From positions 1-23,314 of IMG/VR virus record IMGVR_UViG_3300013099_000093: DNA of 23,314 nucleotides. One strand, written 5' to 3'. Made by a program: the position numbers and the translations under genes. Origin of the DNA: a virus. Under the pieces are notes generated by a model. The model was not told the origin of the DNA. It searched no databases and worked only from the letters and a program-made list of their open reading frames with translations. This document shows, in pieces, positions 7,830 to 14,837 of the stretch (its first letter is position 1; the number at the start of each line of letters is the position of its first letter).

Positions 7830-8123
7830 TTTTTCGGCCCGAGCCACCTCCAGCCGGGCCGTCTCTAAAAAATCCGGATTGACCTCCTTGCAGGCGTCAA
7901 TCAACGGCCTCAGAGATGACGGTGTCATGGCCGACAGATCAGCCACAGACATACCGACCGACTTTGACAGCACCGCCCCGGTGAGCAGATCCTTATCAAG
8001 GATCCTGTCCAGCCAGCTCGGGACATGATCATCCTGCCCCAGGAGCGCGTCAAGCTCACTGACCATCAGCTCCTTGACCGTTATCTCTTTTCCGTCAAAC
8101 TCAATTATCTTTGAATTTCTCAT
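7782..8123 (-). CDS. Tail assembly chaperone (gpG-like)
   Basis: This 113-residue acidic, mostly helical protein has no membrane segment (starts MRNSKIIEFDGKEITVKELM). It lies between the tail tube gene and the tape measure gene, where nearly all siphoviruses encode a tail chaperone. The opening, a beta strand then TVKELMVSELDALLG, resembles tail-assembly chaperones. The ATG has GGAAGG about 10 nt upstream. Seventeen codons before the stop is an A6 run preceded by an SD-like sequence, from which a -1 shift would give a longer second product. Family identity rests on context and general resemblance. Confidence 0.7.
   Translation of the reverse strand: MRNSKIIEFDGKEITVKELMVSELDALLGQDDHVPSWLDRILDKDLLTGAVLSKSVGMSVADLSAMTPSSLRPLIDACKEVNPDFLETARLEVARAEKMEETLGSSLGAVPVS
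7829..7851 (-). promoter_or_regulatory. Slippery A6 run with upstream SD-like stimulator
   Basis: In the coding direction GGAGGTGG is followed, 9 nt later, by AAAAAA within codons GAA-AAA-ATG. An internal Shine-Dalgarno about 10-12 nt before an A-run is the layout that stimulates -1 frameshifting in E. coli dnaX. The heptamer is not a perfect X-XXY-YYZ, but Lys-tRNA on AAA can re-pair with AAA one base back. Confidence 0.42.
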
Positions 8124-8139
8124 CTAAAAAAAACCTTCC

Positions 8140-8904
8140 TTACATATCTATGCCATTAACCCGGCCCGGAGATGTCTGGCCGGTGAGTGTCTCAAGGGTC
8201 ATGCCGAACTGCAGCTGCTCACCCTCTGTACCGGCCTCGGAGATAAAATTAATCTCCTGGTCTGCAGCCATCACGACCGAGTCAAGCTCCAGCACATAAT
8301 GCTCGTCAGCAAATTCGGAATAAAGATGAGCCAGGATCTGCACCCGGATCTGCACCTTGTCGCCCATAGTGACCTGGTAGCCAGTCTTTGCCGCATAGTC
8401 ATAATCGACCTTCAGCTCATCCGTGGCTGTGATTGCACCACCGTCGATGATGGTAAGCATGCCCAGCTTTTCATCCAGGGTATAGTCGGTATCTTCCTCA
8501 TATACAGGCGTACCGGAGGTATGCTTGACCGCCACAGCCGATACATCCCTGTAAAGCAGCGGCGCATATTCACCGGCAGGCAGCGCCGTCACCACCTCGT
8601 CTGTTATGGATGCCCCGGCCGCCGCCTGATCTGTGGCGGTACCGGAGAGTGCAAAGGCAAGATTTGCCGCATTCCACTCCCGCAGCACCAGGGATCCGGT
8701 GGTGTCGGTAATCTCTGTTTTTGAGGCGATGATCTGCCCTGCAGTCTCAACCCGGCGCGATTTAACCTTGATCTGCTCAGTTGCCACCTGGCAGGAGAGC
8801 GGATAGGCATCACCCACAGGTTTGTATTCACCGGTCTTAACCCCAGCCGCATTGACCGGCCTCATATACACAGTCCCGGTACCCGAATATGCTTTAAATG
8901 ACAT
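8140..8904 (-). CDS. Major tail tube protein
   Basis: This 254-residue beta-rich protein starts MSFKAYSGTGTVYMRPVNAA, typical of siphovirus tail tube proteins with a KPVGDAYPLSCQ-like segment and repeated SKTEITDTTGSLVLREW-like strands. It would polymerise into the tail tube around the tape measure. The start is clear: AAGGAG lies 6 nt before the ATG. Its position fits, after the tail terminator candidate and before the chaperone. The C-terminal part (YVLELDSVVMAADQEINFI) matches the closing region of tube proteins. No truncation is seen. Confidence 0.8.
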   Translation of the reverse strand: MSFKAYSGTGTVYMRPVNAAGVKTGEYKPVGDAYPLSCQVATEQIKVKSRRVETAGQIIASKTEITDTTGSLVLREWNAANLAFALSGTATDQAAAGASITDEVVTALPAGEYAPLLYRDVSAVAVKHTSGTPVYEEDTDYTLDEKLGMLTIIDGGAITATDELKVDYDYAAKTGYQVTMGDKVQIRVQILAHLYSEFADEHYVLELDSVVMAADQEINFISEAGTEGEQLQFGMTLETLTGQTSPGRVNGIDM

Positions 8905-8914
8905 GATATACTCC

Positions 8915-9322
8915 TTATGTTTTTACAAATGATTGCGGGAATACACGGATTAAAAGCGCAGCCAGATAGACCGTACTGCCGTGATCCTTATATGATTCTA
9001 TTCTCAACGTGGGCACCGAAAATGCGCCCTGCAGCCCTACACAGTCGCCAGGCCGCCAATCGGAAAAACCGTCCCGGATGGTATCGAGATACCCGTGCAT
9101 CTGGAGCTGGGCAGCACCATCGGTATCATTATGACCGACGGTAACCTGCAGGGCCCAGGTCAGCTCCCGGATCACCGCCGGGGCATCGGTAATAAACTTA
9201 TCCTCACCAAGCCACACCTGACAGGCAGGCAGGGGCGGGACATCTCCGATGCCGGTGGCCACATTGTTAAGCCCCAGGGCGGTAAGCCGATCGGTTATAA
9301 CTGTATATAAATCGTGATACAT
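8915..9322 (-). CDS. Tail terminator/minor tail protein candidate (gpU-like position)
   Basis: This 135-residue soluble protein starts MYHDLYTVITDRLTALGLN and contains LPACQVWLGEDKF and RELTWALQVTVGH. The length, the alpha/beta character and the place just upstream of the tail tube fit a gpU-type tail terminator, which caps the tail and joins it to the head. AAGG lies 6 nt before the ATG, inside a CCTTCAGCCT-type repeat. Another connector or completion protein is also possible, since these families diverge strongly. Confidence 0.6.
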   Translation of the reverse strand: MYHDLYTVITDRLTALGLNNVATGIGDVPPLPACQVWLGEDKFITDAPAVIRELTWALQVTVGHNDTDGAAQLQMHGYLDTIRDGFSDWRPGDCVGLQGAFSVPTLRIESYKDHGSTVYLAALLIRVFPQSFVKT

Positions 9323-9328
9323 TCTTTA

Positions 9329-9360
9329 CCTTCAGCCTTCAGCCTAATAGCCTTCAGCCT
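9329..9360. repeat. Three copies of CCTTCAGCCT
   Basis: CCTTCAGCCT occurs at 9329, 9336 (overlapping) and 9351. On the coding strand it reads AGGCTGAAGG and supplies the ribosome site of the gene starting at 9322. A related AAGGCTGAGGG stretch occurs in the gap at 11085-11100. It may be a local slippage product; no function is evident. Confidence 0.45.
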
Positions 9361-9374
9361 GTCTTTTGCTGCAG

Positions 9375-9671
9375 TTATACACTCCCCAGCATCATCGACA
9401 CAAAGCCATCCCCATCAGGCTCAATGGACAGCACCCGGTAGGGCAGATCATCAATATTGATAATAGTCCCTGTCTCCCCGGCCAGAATCGACAGCTCCGT
9501 GATGACAGACTCCGCCGTCACCGCAAACCTTGCCGCCTCCATAATACCGTCCCCATGCAGGGCAACCTGCTGCGGCTGGGGCGGGATCACAGAAAACGTG
9601 CCGCCAGGGGCAGTTGCCACAAGACCGACAGCGTCCAGCATATCGGCCATATCATCGTCTGAAAATTTCAC
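9375..9671 (-). CDS. Head-tail joining/connector protein candidate
   Basis: This 98-residue protein starts at a GTG whose codon overlaps the TGA of the 55-aa gene upstream (GTGA). It contains MADMLDAVGLVATAPGG and ILAGETGTIINIDDLPYRV, which resembles gpFII-type head-tail attachment proteins: small, with a late beta region and a DDLPYRV-type turn. The position between the coat protein and the tail terminator candidate supports a connector role. The ribosome site is weak, so translation probably depends on coupling. Confidence 0.55.
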   Translation of the reverse strand: MKFSDDDMADMLDAVGLVATAPGGTFSVIPPQPQQVALHGDGIMEAARFAVTAESVITELSILAGETGTIINIDDLPYRVLSIEPDGDGFVSMMLGSV

Positions 9672-9835
9672 TTGACCAGCACCCAGTCCATACGCAGATG
9701 GGCAGAAACACAGGTTGGATGGACAGCGATTGTCTCCAGCCCCTTTGCCATCTCGACCAGGTCACCCGGTTTACCGGCTGTTTTTTTACGTGACGCGCTT
9801 TTCGCTGCCGTCTTTTTTGTCTTTTTAACTACCAT
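9668..9835 (-). CDS. Short basic protein after the coat gene (55 aa)
   Basis: This gene is short and easily missed. It runs from the ATG at 9835 to the TGA at 9670-9668 and encodes 55 residues. The N-terminus is very rich in Lys, Ala and Ser (MVVKKTKKTAAKSASRKKTA). A short conserved-looking end follows (VEMAKGLETIAVHPTC, then LRMDWVLVK). AGAGGA lies 7 nt before the ATG, and the stop overlaps the next gene's GTG. Small genes with Lys/Ala-rich starts are common here in phage head modules. The basic tail could contact packaged DNA, but no function is shown. Confidence 0.7.
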   Translation of the reverse strand: MVVKKTKKTAAKSASRKKTAGKPGDLVEMAKGLETIAVHPTCVSAHLRMDWVLVK

Positions 9836-9863
9836 CACATAATCCTCTTTCGTTCATGATGCA

Positions 9864-9881
9864 GGGGCGGTTGTCCGCCCC
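9864..9881. repeat. GC-rich perfect hairpin after coat gene
   Basis: GGGGCGG-TTGT-CCGCCCC is a perfect 7-bp stem with a 4-nt loop in the gap just downstream of the coat gene. No T-run follows on either strand, so it is not a classical terminator. It may protect or trim the abundant coat mRNA, or be a short REP-like palindrome. Confidence 0.5.
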
Positions 9882-9901
9882 GTTAAATAAACAGAAAAGA
9901 C

Positions 9902-11032
9902 TTATCCGAGCAGCAGGGCCATATGCGCAGGCTTAACAGCCTTAACACCCCAGGCCAGCCCGATCTCATATTTAACCCGGCGATACTCACGATAAAGAGC
10001 AACCTGGAAAGTCAACCCGGAGATCGGGTCGGTGATATTGATCACATCGTCGGCCATATCTCCACCCTCCGGCATGGCCGGGGTCCTGGTAATAAGATGA
10101 ATTGCCGACTTGGAAAACGCCATATTGGCCGTATAACTGCCGCCGACGGTCAAGGCGTTTGCAGTGGCGATGGTGACCAGGGCGCCGGGATCTGCCAGGC
10201 TAATGGTGCCTGGTGCAGCAACACCGGTGGTAACCAGGTATTTATTGTCAGTATCAGCCGCAAAGGTGACAACGTCACCAGCCAGCACGGTGCCGGATCC
10301 TGTGACCAGGGCGATATCCTCAACCCCCACAGCGGTCTCGCCGTTGGTTACATACGATGTTCCATCACCCTTGGTATGGGATTTAATCTGGGCAGACTCG
10401 CGGATGGAAAAATCATGCATATCAAGCAGCACCCCGCGACGCTGCATGGAATCCGTTCCAGCCATTGCGGCCTGGGCCTGCTTGCCGCGAAAATTTGCAC
10501 CGGCCATAGTGTTGACAACCAGCTGCAGATCAGATGTAGGAGCCCCGTTGTCCACCAGGATCTTCCGCACATATGAAGCGTCGGTATAATCGCCAGCGGT
10601 ACCAAATGGAACGCTGCCTGCAGTGCCGTAGGCCCTCGATGCGGCAACATAAAGAGCAGCCAGATCCGTTTCAACCTCATTTGCCAGGGTCCGCATGGCC
10701 TGGGAAAACTGGTCTGTAAGAATACCAGCATGCAGGGATCCGACAGAGACAACCTCCTCCCCGGTCCAACGTACAGGTACAGCCCTGGCCTTTGAAATAG
10801 TCATTGTTTCCGGGGCGATGGTCTGATCACCGGTGTCCGGGGCTGTGGTTGCAGGGGTGATATCTGCTGCAGCAGATGCTGGTGCCACCGGATATTTTAT
10901 ACTCTGGCCGACAGCAGCCTGTTCGGCGTCAGCGTTCATCTGCACTGCGGCAATAAGACCGGTAAGCTCGCGGCTCACCCTGTCAATCGCCTGGTAAAGT
11001 ACGGGGATAAGCCCGGTCAATGTATTCGCCAT
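9902..11032 (-). CDS. Major capsid protein, P22 coat (gene 5) family
   Basis: This 376-residue coat subunit builds the icosahedral shell. The start MANTLTGLIPVLYQAIDRVSR and the segments PVAPASAAADITPATTAPDTGDQT, KARAVPVRWTGEE and LANEVETDLAALYVAASRAYG match the P22 gp5 coat family with high confidence. AAAGGAG lies 7 nt before the ATG, a strong ribosome site suited to the most abundant virion protein. It follows the protease/scaffold gene and precedes connector genes. The coat is of P22 family although the portal is lambda-type and the tail siphovirus-type, so the head module is mosaic. Confidence 0.93.
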   Translation of the reverse strand: MANTLTGLIPVLYQAIDRVSRELTGLIAAVQMNADAEQAAVGQSIKYPVAPASAAADITPATTAPDTGDQTIAPETMTISKARAVPVRWTGEEVVSVGSLHAGILTDQFSQAMRTLANEVETDLAALYVAASRAYGTAGSVPFGTAGDYTDASYVRKILVDNGAPTSDLQLVVNTMAGANFRGKQAQAAMAGTDSMQRRGVLLDMHDFSIRESAQIKSHTKGDGTSYVTNGETAVGVEDIALVTGSGTVLAGDVVTFAADTDNKYLVTTGVAAPGTISLADPGALVTIATANALTVGGSYTANMAFSKSAIHLITRTPAMPEGGDMADDVINITDPISGLTFQVALYREYRRVKYEIGLAWGVKAVKPAHMALLLG

Positions 11033-11118
11033 GATGTTACTCCTTTAATTTTTTTCGTTTATTCACTTCTCAACACTATTTTTCCCTCAGCCTTTAAACC
11101 CCTACGCCTTTATGCCCC

Positions 11119-11571
11119 TCAGTCGACCAGGGAGCCGCCGTCTGCAATAAACTTTGCCTGGGCGGAGGACGTAAGAGAATCAAAAGCCTTGCGGCTCATC
11201 TTGTTTTTATTCCCATCCTGCTGCTCTGCAGAGTCAACAGCGTCATTGGCCTCAGACTCTGTTTTGTCCCTTGCCTTGCCGCGCAGCTCGTTTTCCGCTG
11301 CCACCATGGCCTTTGCAGCATCGCCGCCGGTGGATTTACCATCAAACGCCATGCTGTTTATCACCTTCTCATGGCCGACGATCAGCTGGGCCTGGACCTC
11401 ATCTATCCGCTTTCGCTCCTGCTCGGCTCCTTCCGTTCTGCCCTCTGCCCTGCCCTCCTCCATGGCCGCTGTAATATCGGCCTTGGTTTTCTCGGTCATT
11501 TCAGCAATCGCCTCATCGGTGACGGCCGCGACCAGGTCAGGATGCTTTTTCTTCAACATTTCAAGATCCAT
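11119..11571 (-). CDS. Nested scaffold protein from internal start (Nu3-like)
   Basis: Inside the protease gene, in the same frame, AAGGAG is followed 6 nt later by an ATG at 11571 (residue 236, MDLEMLKKKHPDLVAAV). Starting here gives a 150-residue, highly charged helical protein consisting only of the scaffold part. Lambda makes Nu3 from within gene C in this way, so free scaffold can exceed the protease fusion. The internal ribosome site is as good as those of ordinary genes in this operon. Whether it is used cannot be seen. Confidence 0.55.
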   Translation of the reverse strand: MDLEMLKKKHPDLVAAVTDEAIAEMTEKTKADITAAMEEGRAEGRTEGAEQERKRIDEVQAQLIVGHEKVINSMAFDGKSTGGDAAKAMVAAENELRGKARDKTESEANDAVDSAEQQDGNKNKMSRKAFDSLTSSAQAKFIADGGSLVD

Positions 11572-12276
11572 TCTGTGCTCCTTGGTTGTGGTTGCGGGCG
11601 ATTTTGCCCGATGGTTCATTTCTTCTACTTTTTTTATCTCCGGCCCGGCAAGAGCCACAGCCATGGCCAGATCATCAGCCACCGCCTTGGTATCTGACGA
11701 CAGCCTGGCCGATGCAACGTTATAGGCATTGCGAGCCGATGCCATCAGCTGATCCTCATGCATGTTTGATCTGTCTTCCTCATCATCCATGTCAAACTCC
11801 ACCAGCTCATGGGCAAAACCGGCGTCGACAATGGCCTCGCCGTAAAAATATGTTTCTTCATCCATCATGGATGTAATTTCAGCAAGCCCCTTGCCGGTAA
11901 ACCTGACATAGGCACCTGCCATCATCATGGACAGCGCCGCGGTATCCTTGCCGTATTTGAGGATATAGTTATGATCCCCCCAGACGCCGCCATGCACGTT
12001 ATGGATCATGTAAACCGCGTTATCCTCGGCAATCACCTTATCTGCAGCCAGGGGAATATACGACGCAGCGGACATGGCAAAGCCTGTCAGCCTGGCCGTC
12101 GTATGCCCCGGATAGTTGCGGATCAGGTTAAACATCTCAAGACAGGCAGAAACAAGACCGCCGGGGCTGGAGATAAGCAGCTCAACGTCTCCACCATTTG
12201 CCTCTGCCAGAGCCTGGCGGACATCATCGGCCTCAACATCCCAGCCGATCACACCTGATATGGTTATTTTTTTCAT
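11119..12276 (-). CDS. Head maturation protease (ClpP-like) fused to scaffold domain
   Basis: This 385-residue protein has a ClpP/S14-like serine protease domain at residues 1 to about 165. The oxyanion-loop motif SPGG is at 37-40, the likely nucleophile is Ser69 in TGFAMSAAS, and the likely catalytic His is His92 in YMIHNVHGG. After a linker, residues about 235-385 are charged and helical (EEGRAEGRTEGAEQERKRI), typical of a capsid scaffold. The protease would trim scaffold during shell assembly. The ATG overlaps the portal stop (ATGA) and has a GAGGAAG ribosome site. The layout matches lambda gpC with nested Nu3. Confidence 0.9.
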   Translation of the reverse strand: MKKITISGVIGWDVEADDVRQALAEANGGDVELLISSPGGLVSACLEMFNLIRNYPGHTTARLTGFAMSAASYIPLAADKVIAEDNAVYMIHNVHGGVWGDHNYILKYGKDTAALSMMMAGAYVRFTGKGLAEITSMMDEETYFYGEAIVDAGFAHELVEFDMDDEEDRSNMHEDQLMASARNAYNVASARLSSDTKAVADDLAMAVALAGPEIKKVEEMNHRAKSPATTTKEHRMDLEMLKKKHPDLVAAVTDEAIAEMTEKTKADITAAMEEGRAEGRTEGAEQERKRIDEVQAQLIVGHEKVINSMAFDGKSTGGDAAKAMVAAENELRGKARDKTESEANDAVDSAEQQDGNKNKMSRKAFDSLTSSAQAKFIADGGSLVD

Positions 12277-13937
12277 TTTTCTTCCTCTTCTGTATTGGCT
12301 GCTGGCTCCGCAGGCGGCTCCACAGGCGGCTCCACAGTCATCTCCGCCCCCGTCTCTTTGGGCAGCAGGTTATTTTCTTCCAGCAGCTTCTCCTCGCGGA
12401 TGATCTGCGGCAGAGCCGCCTCCCAGTCACCGCCGATCAGCCTTGCCCGCTCTTCCGCCCTGCTCGACAGCCGGGCATTGATCCGCGCCACCGCCGAATC
12501 GATCTCTTTTTTAGGATCGAGCTGGCTGGGAGCATCACCGGTCCACAACGTTCCAAGCCACGCTTTTTTAATCAGCGGGTCCGCAAAAAAACCTGGCGCA
12601 CCAAGTCGTCCAGCTGCCACCGCCTCACTGATCACAGCCTCATATACCGGCTGACACAACGACAGCACCAGCCAGTGACGGCGCCGGGAAAAATAGTCCC
12701 AGGCTTCCTCGAATGCGGCACGCGACGCGCTATAACTCGATGTAAAATGTTTAACCAGGATCTCAAACGGCAGCTCCAGGGCCACACCGATCTGACGCAG
12801 GACAGCCAGCACAAAACCGTCAAAGGCGGTATTCGGGCGGCCGGGATTAACGGACTCTATTTTTTCTCCAGGCATCAGCCCCACAACAGAGCCGTACCCC
12901 AGCTCCATGCCGGTGGTGTCAACCTGCAGAGACGGATCGGCATCCGGATTTTCAGCGGTAGGTGCCGGGCCAAAATTTGGCGACCCGGTTTCATTGGTAA
13001 CAAAAACGGTAAGCATGCCGGTAACAACCGCGGCCATCACCTCTGCATCGGTATATCTTCCGAGCTGCTTGATCAGCTCAACAACTGTGGACAGATAGGG
13101 CACGCCTCTCGACTGCCCTGGGCGGACCTTGTCAAAAAGATGCAGGACCAGAGGATCGCCGTCAGAGCCGAAACTCTTTAAGCTCGACCATTTATATTGT
13201 TTTTTATTTCTGGCAAGAAAGGCAAAACTTGAATTGCCGGGATGAACATTCAGCACATGATATTTTTCCGGGGCACCATATTTATCCTTACTGATGCCAC
13301 CCGCCATCTCGGCTGAATCGGCAACAAAATCTTTATTGCAGACCCTGGCGGCCTCGATCATCTGCAGCTTTAAGGTATATGGGGACCCTGCCCGCTTAAA
13401 TCTGGGCATGTTGACAAACACATCACCATCCTCCAGGGCCTTTAGAAATACCAGTCCCTGAAACAGGGAAAAAGACAGCTGCCGCTCAGAATCAATCTCT
13501 TTTGTTTCTGTGGCCAGCCGAAACTCACGCTCCGCATCACGTTCCCACTGGTCCGCCTGCTCATCAGACATACCCAGCAGATCACGGTCAACCTGGGATT
13601 TAACATAGAGGCCGGTGCCAACAACCTTGGTTATATTTGTTTTAATGGCCCCTGCAGCAATGGCATTGTTGCGGCAGAGATGCTGCGACTCTTCTCGCAG
13701 GGTAGGAAGATCAGGCAGGATAGCGGAATCGGCGGAAAGCTCACGCCTGGATCCAAGCTGGTTGGCCCGGCGTCGTTTATCGGCCCCGGTGTATGCCCCC
13801 GACATGGCCAGCCGCACACGCTCCCGGTAACGACCACCACCTTTTTCAGGGGAAAAATAATTGACAACCCGGTCTAAAAGAGTGACCGGCACCGAGACAG
13901 ACTTGCCATCGACGGTTATTTCTTTGGAGAGTTTCAT
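12273..13937 (-). CDS. Portal protein, lambda family
   Basis: This 554-residue protein forms the dodecameric DNA channel at the capsid vertex and docks the terminase. Conserved lambda-portal segments include HLCRNNAIAAGAIKTNITKV near residues 87-104 and DKVRPGQSRGVPYLSTVVEL at 269-288. The start is the ATG at 13937, with GGAGGTGAT 6 nt upstream and an ATGA overlap with the preceding gene; a longer reading from 13967 is unnecessary. The C-terminus is Pro/Glu-rich (EPPVEPPAEP) and encoded by a 12-bp tandem duplication (12311-12334), probably a flexible tail. The protease gene follows with another ATGA overlap. Confidence 0.93.
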   Translation of the reverse strand: MKLSKEITVDGKSVSVPVTLLDRVVNYFSPEKGGGRYRERVRLAMSGAYTGADKRRRANQLGSRRELSADSAILPDLPTLREESQHLCRNNAIAAGAIKTNITKVVGTGLYVKSQVDRDLLGMSDEQADQWERDAEREFRLATETKEIDSERQLSFSLFQGLVFLKALEDGDVFVNMPRFKRAGSPYTLKLQMIEAARVCNKDFVADSAEMAGGISKDKYGAPEKYHVLNVHPGNSSFAFLARNKKQYKWSSLKSFGSDGDPLVLHLFDKVRPGQSRGVPYLSTVVELIKQLGRYTDAEVMAAVVTGMLTVFVTNETGSPNFGPAPTAENPDADPSLQVDTTGMELGYGSVVGLMPGEKIESVNPGRPNTAFDGFVLAVLRQIGVALELPFEILVKHFTSSYSASRAAFEEAWDYFSRRRHWLVLSLCQPVYEAVISEAVAAGRLGAPGFFADPLIKKAWLGTLWTGDAPSQLDPKKEIDSAVARINARLSSRAEERARLIGGDWEAALPQIIREEKLLEENNLLPKETGAEMTVEPPVEPPAEPAANTEEEEK

Positions 13938-14152
13938 CGCGGGATCACCTCCGCTAACTGCATACATCCCGACCGGGAAAGTCTTTGCACTCTGCTGTTC
14001 CAGATTTCCACCCCAGCCTTCACCTCGTCAAGGTTCGCCCTGGTCAGCCTGCGGCCGTCAATAACAACCTCCTGGCCCTCCAGGATCCTATCCTCGGCAG
14101 CCATGTAAAGAGTCAGCTTCTTTTCTGCAATCTCAAGAGTTATACCAGCCAT
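13934..14152 (-). CDS. Small head-joining protein (gpW/DUF6148-like)
   Basis: This 72-residue protein starts MAGITLEIAEKKLTLYMAAE and continues with VVIDGRRLTRANLDEV and KAGVEIWNSRVQRLSR. This is the pattern of the small gpW-like/DUF6148 proteins encoded just before lambda-type portals: two helices around a short DGRRLTR beta hairpin. The role is probably head completion or connection. AGGGG lies 7 nt before the ATG but is entirely inside a long hairpin stem (14155-14211). The stop overlaps the portal start (ATGA). Lambda has the same W-portal order. Confidence 0.8.
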   Translation of the reverse strand: MAGITLEIAEKKLTLYMAAEDRILEGQEVVIDGRRLTRANLDEVKAGVEIWNSRVQRLSRSGCMQLAEVIPR

Positions 14153-14154
14153 AA

Positions 14155-14211
14155 AAAAACCCCTTTTATCTGATGATGCCCCGTAGGATACATCAACTAA
14201 AAGAGGTTTTT
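14155..14211. promoter_or_regulatory. Long hairpin masking the ribosome site; possible bidirectional terminator
   Basis: On the coding strand AAAAACCTCTTTTA-GT-TGATG pairs with CATCA-TCAGA-TAAAAGGGGTTTTT: 14 outer and 5 inner pairs around a 2x5 internal loop and a 12-nt loop. The stem contains the AAAAGGGG ribosome site of the next gene. It ends in a T7 tract two bases before the ATG. The plus-strand reading also ends in TTTTT. It could terminate transcription from both sides, or act as a leader that controls the portal operon. Its position is at the edge of the accessory block. Confidence 0.6.
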
Positions 14212-14299
14212 AAAGTGACCTTTTGCTGGCATTTGCCGGTATTTGCAAACTAAATGAAAATAATTTGCTTATTTTTTTATGTTTTTTGTTATCAGGGCA

Positions 14300-14320
14300 A
14301 AAAGCACTGTTAATCAGTGG
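14300..14320 (-). terminator. Weak Rho-independent terminator candidate after the methylase gene
   Basis: Just after the methylase stop, CACTG-ATTAA-CAGTG forms a 5-bp stem followed by C and TTTTT. The stem is short, so termination would be weak. The rest of the gap (14212-14299) is A+T-rich and holds several GCAAA(T) copies; I see no convincing promoter there. Confidence 0.35.
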
Positions 14321-14761
14321 TTATGTTGCTTCCGTTAATTTATAAGCCCCTGCGCGAAAAATGATAACGGCGCTTGGGAATGGGGCGCTGTTTTTATGCC
14401 CCCCAAACTTTAATCTACCCCTTAATAGTCGTATTTCGCCCTTCATTGCGTAATCGTGCCACCAAGCCGTATCTGTTCTTGCTGGCACTAAGCAAACAAC
14501 GGTTGCGCCCTGTAAACTGCTCTCGTACGCCTTCTGCATCCACGCCTTTATTGCCCTGCCGTACGGCGGGTTCATGAAAACCGCTGATTGCCCCCAGTTT
14601 TGAATTAATCCGTCTTGTTCTGGCGTGTAAAAATCTTTGCATTTTGCGTTTTCAGCTATCGCGCAAGGATCTAAATCAAACTTAAACTCAACGTTTAATC
14701 CATTAAATAGCTCTTGCGGCGTAGCCCACATATCAGTTTCGCTTTTAAAATGTATATTCAT
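14321..14761 (-). CDS. dam: Phage-type DNA N6-adenine methyltransferase (Dam family)
   Basis: This 146-residue enzyme methylates adenine in DNA using S-adenosylmethionine. The start MNIHFKSETDMWATPQELF and the segment FDLDPCAIAENAKCKDFYT are typical of the small phage Dam family. The catalytic motif NPPYG is at residues about 64-68 (VFMNPPYGRAIKAWMQKA). Further motifs CLVPARTDTAWWHDY and GRLKFGG match the rest of the family, which is normally about this length. The stop codon lies in an attC-core-like GTTATGT. The gene starts 16 nt after the end of a full attC site, as the first gene of a cassette would. It may protect phage DNA from host restriction. Confidence 0.9.
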   Translation of the reverse strand: MNIHFKSETDMWATPQELFNGLNVEFKFDLDPCAIAENAKCKDFYTPEQDGLIQNWGQSAVFMNPPYGRAIKAWMQKAYESSLQGATVVCLVPARTDTAWWHDYAMKGEIRLLRGRLKFGGHKNSAPFPSAVIIFRAGAYKLTEAT

Positions 14762-14777
14762 AATTTCTAATCTCGCA

Positions 14778-14837
14778 ACATAACAACAAAATCAACCCGA
14801 CCGCAAAAGACGCGGCGGCTTATTTAAAACGTTATCT
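14778..14837 (-). other. Complete integron attC recombination site (59-be)
   Basis: On the minus strand the 60 bp divide as AGATAAC (R''), 9-nt spacer, AAGCCGC (L''), 13-nt centre, GTCGGGTT (L' with one extra T), 9-nt spacer, GTTATGT (R'). These are the same segment lengths and the same extrahelical base as the attC of the aadA1 cassette. L'' and L' pair except for one G-G. R'' and R' pair except for one base. The centre adds a CGC/GCG stem. R'' contains the TAA stop of the membrane-protein gene. The extra base lies in L', which orients the site with the genes. Confidence 0.85.

Noticed and set aside
12198-13181. Long plus-strand open frame (327 codons) opposite the portal gene
   Set aside because: It is antisense to a clearly recognised portal gene, is rich in His, Arg, Pro and Gln as shadow frames are, and has no ribosome site or family resemblance.
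14212-14299. GCAAAT repeats considered as a late-promoter operator
   Set aside because: Four loose copies lie in A+T-rich DNA, with no -35/-10 pair at proper spacing on the coding strand.
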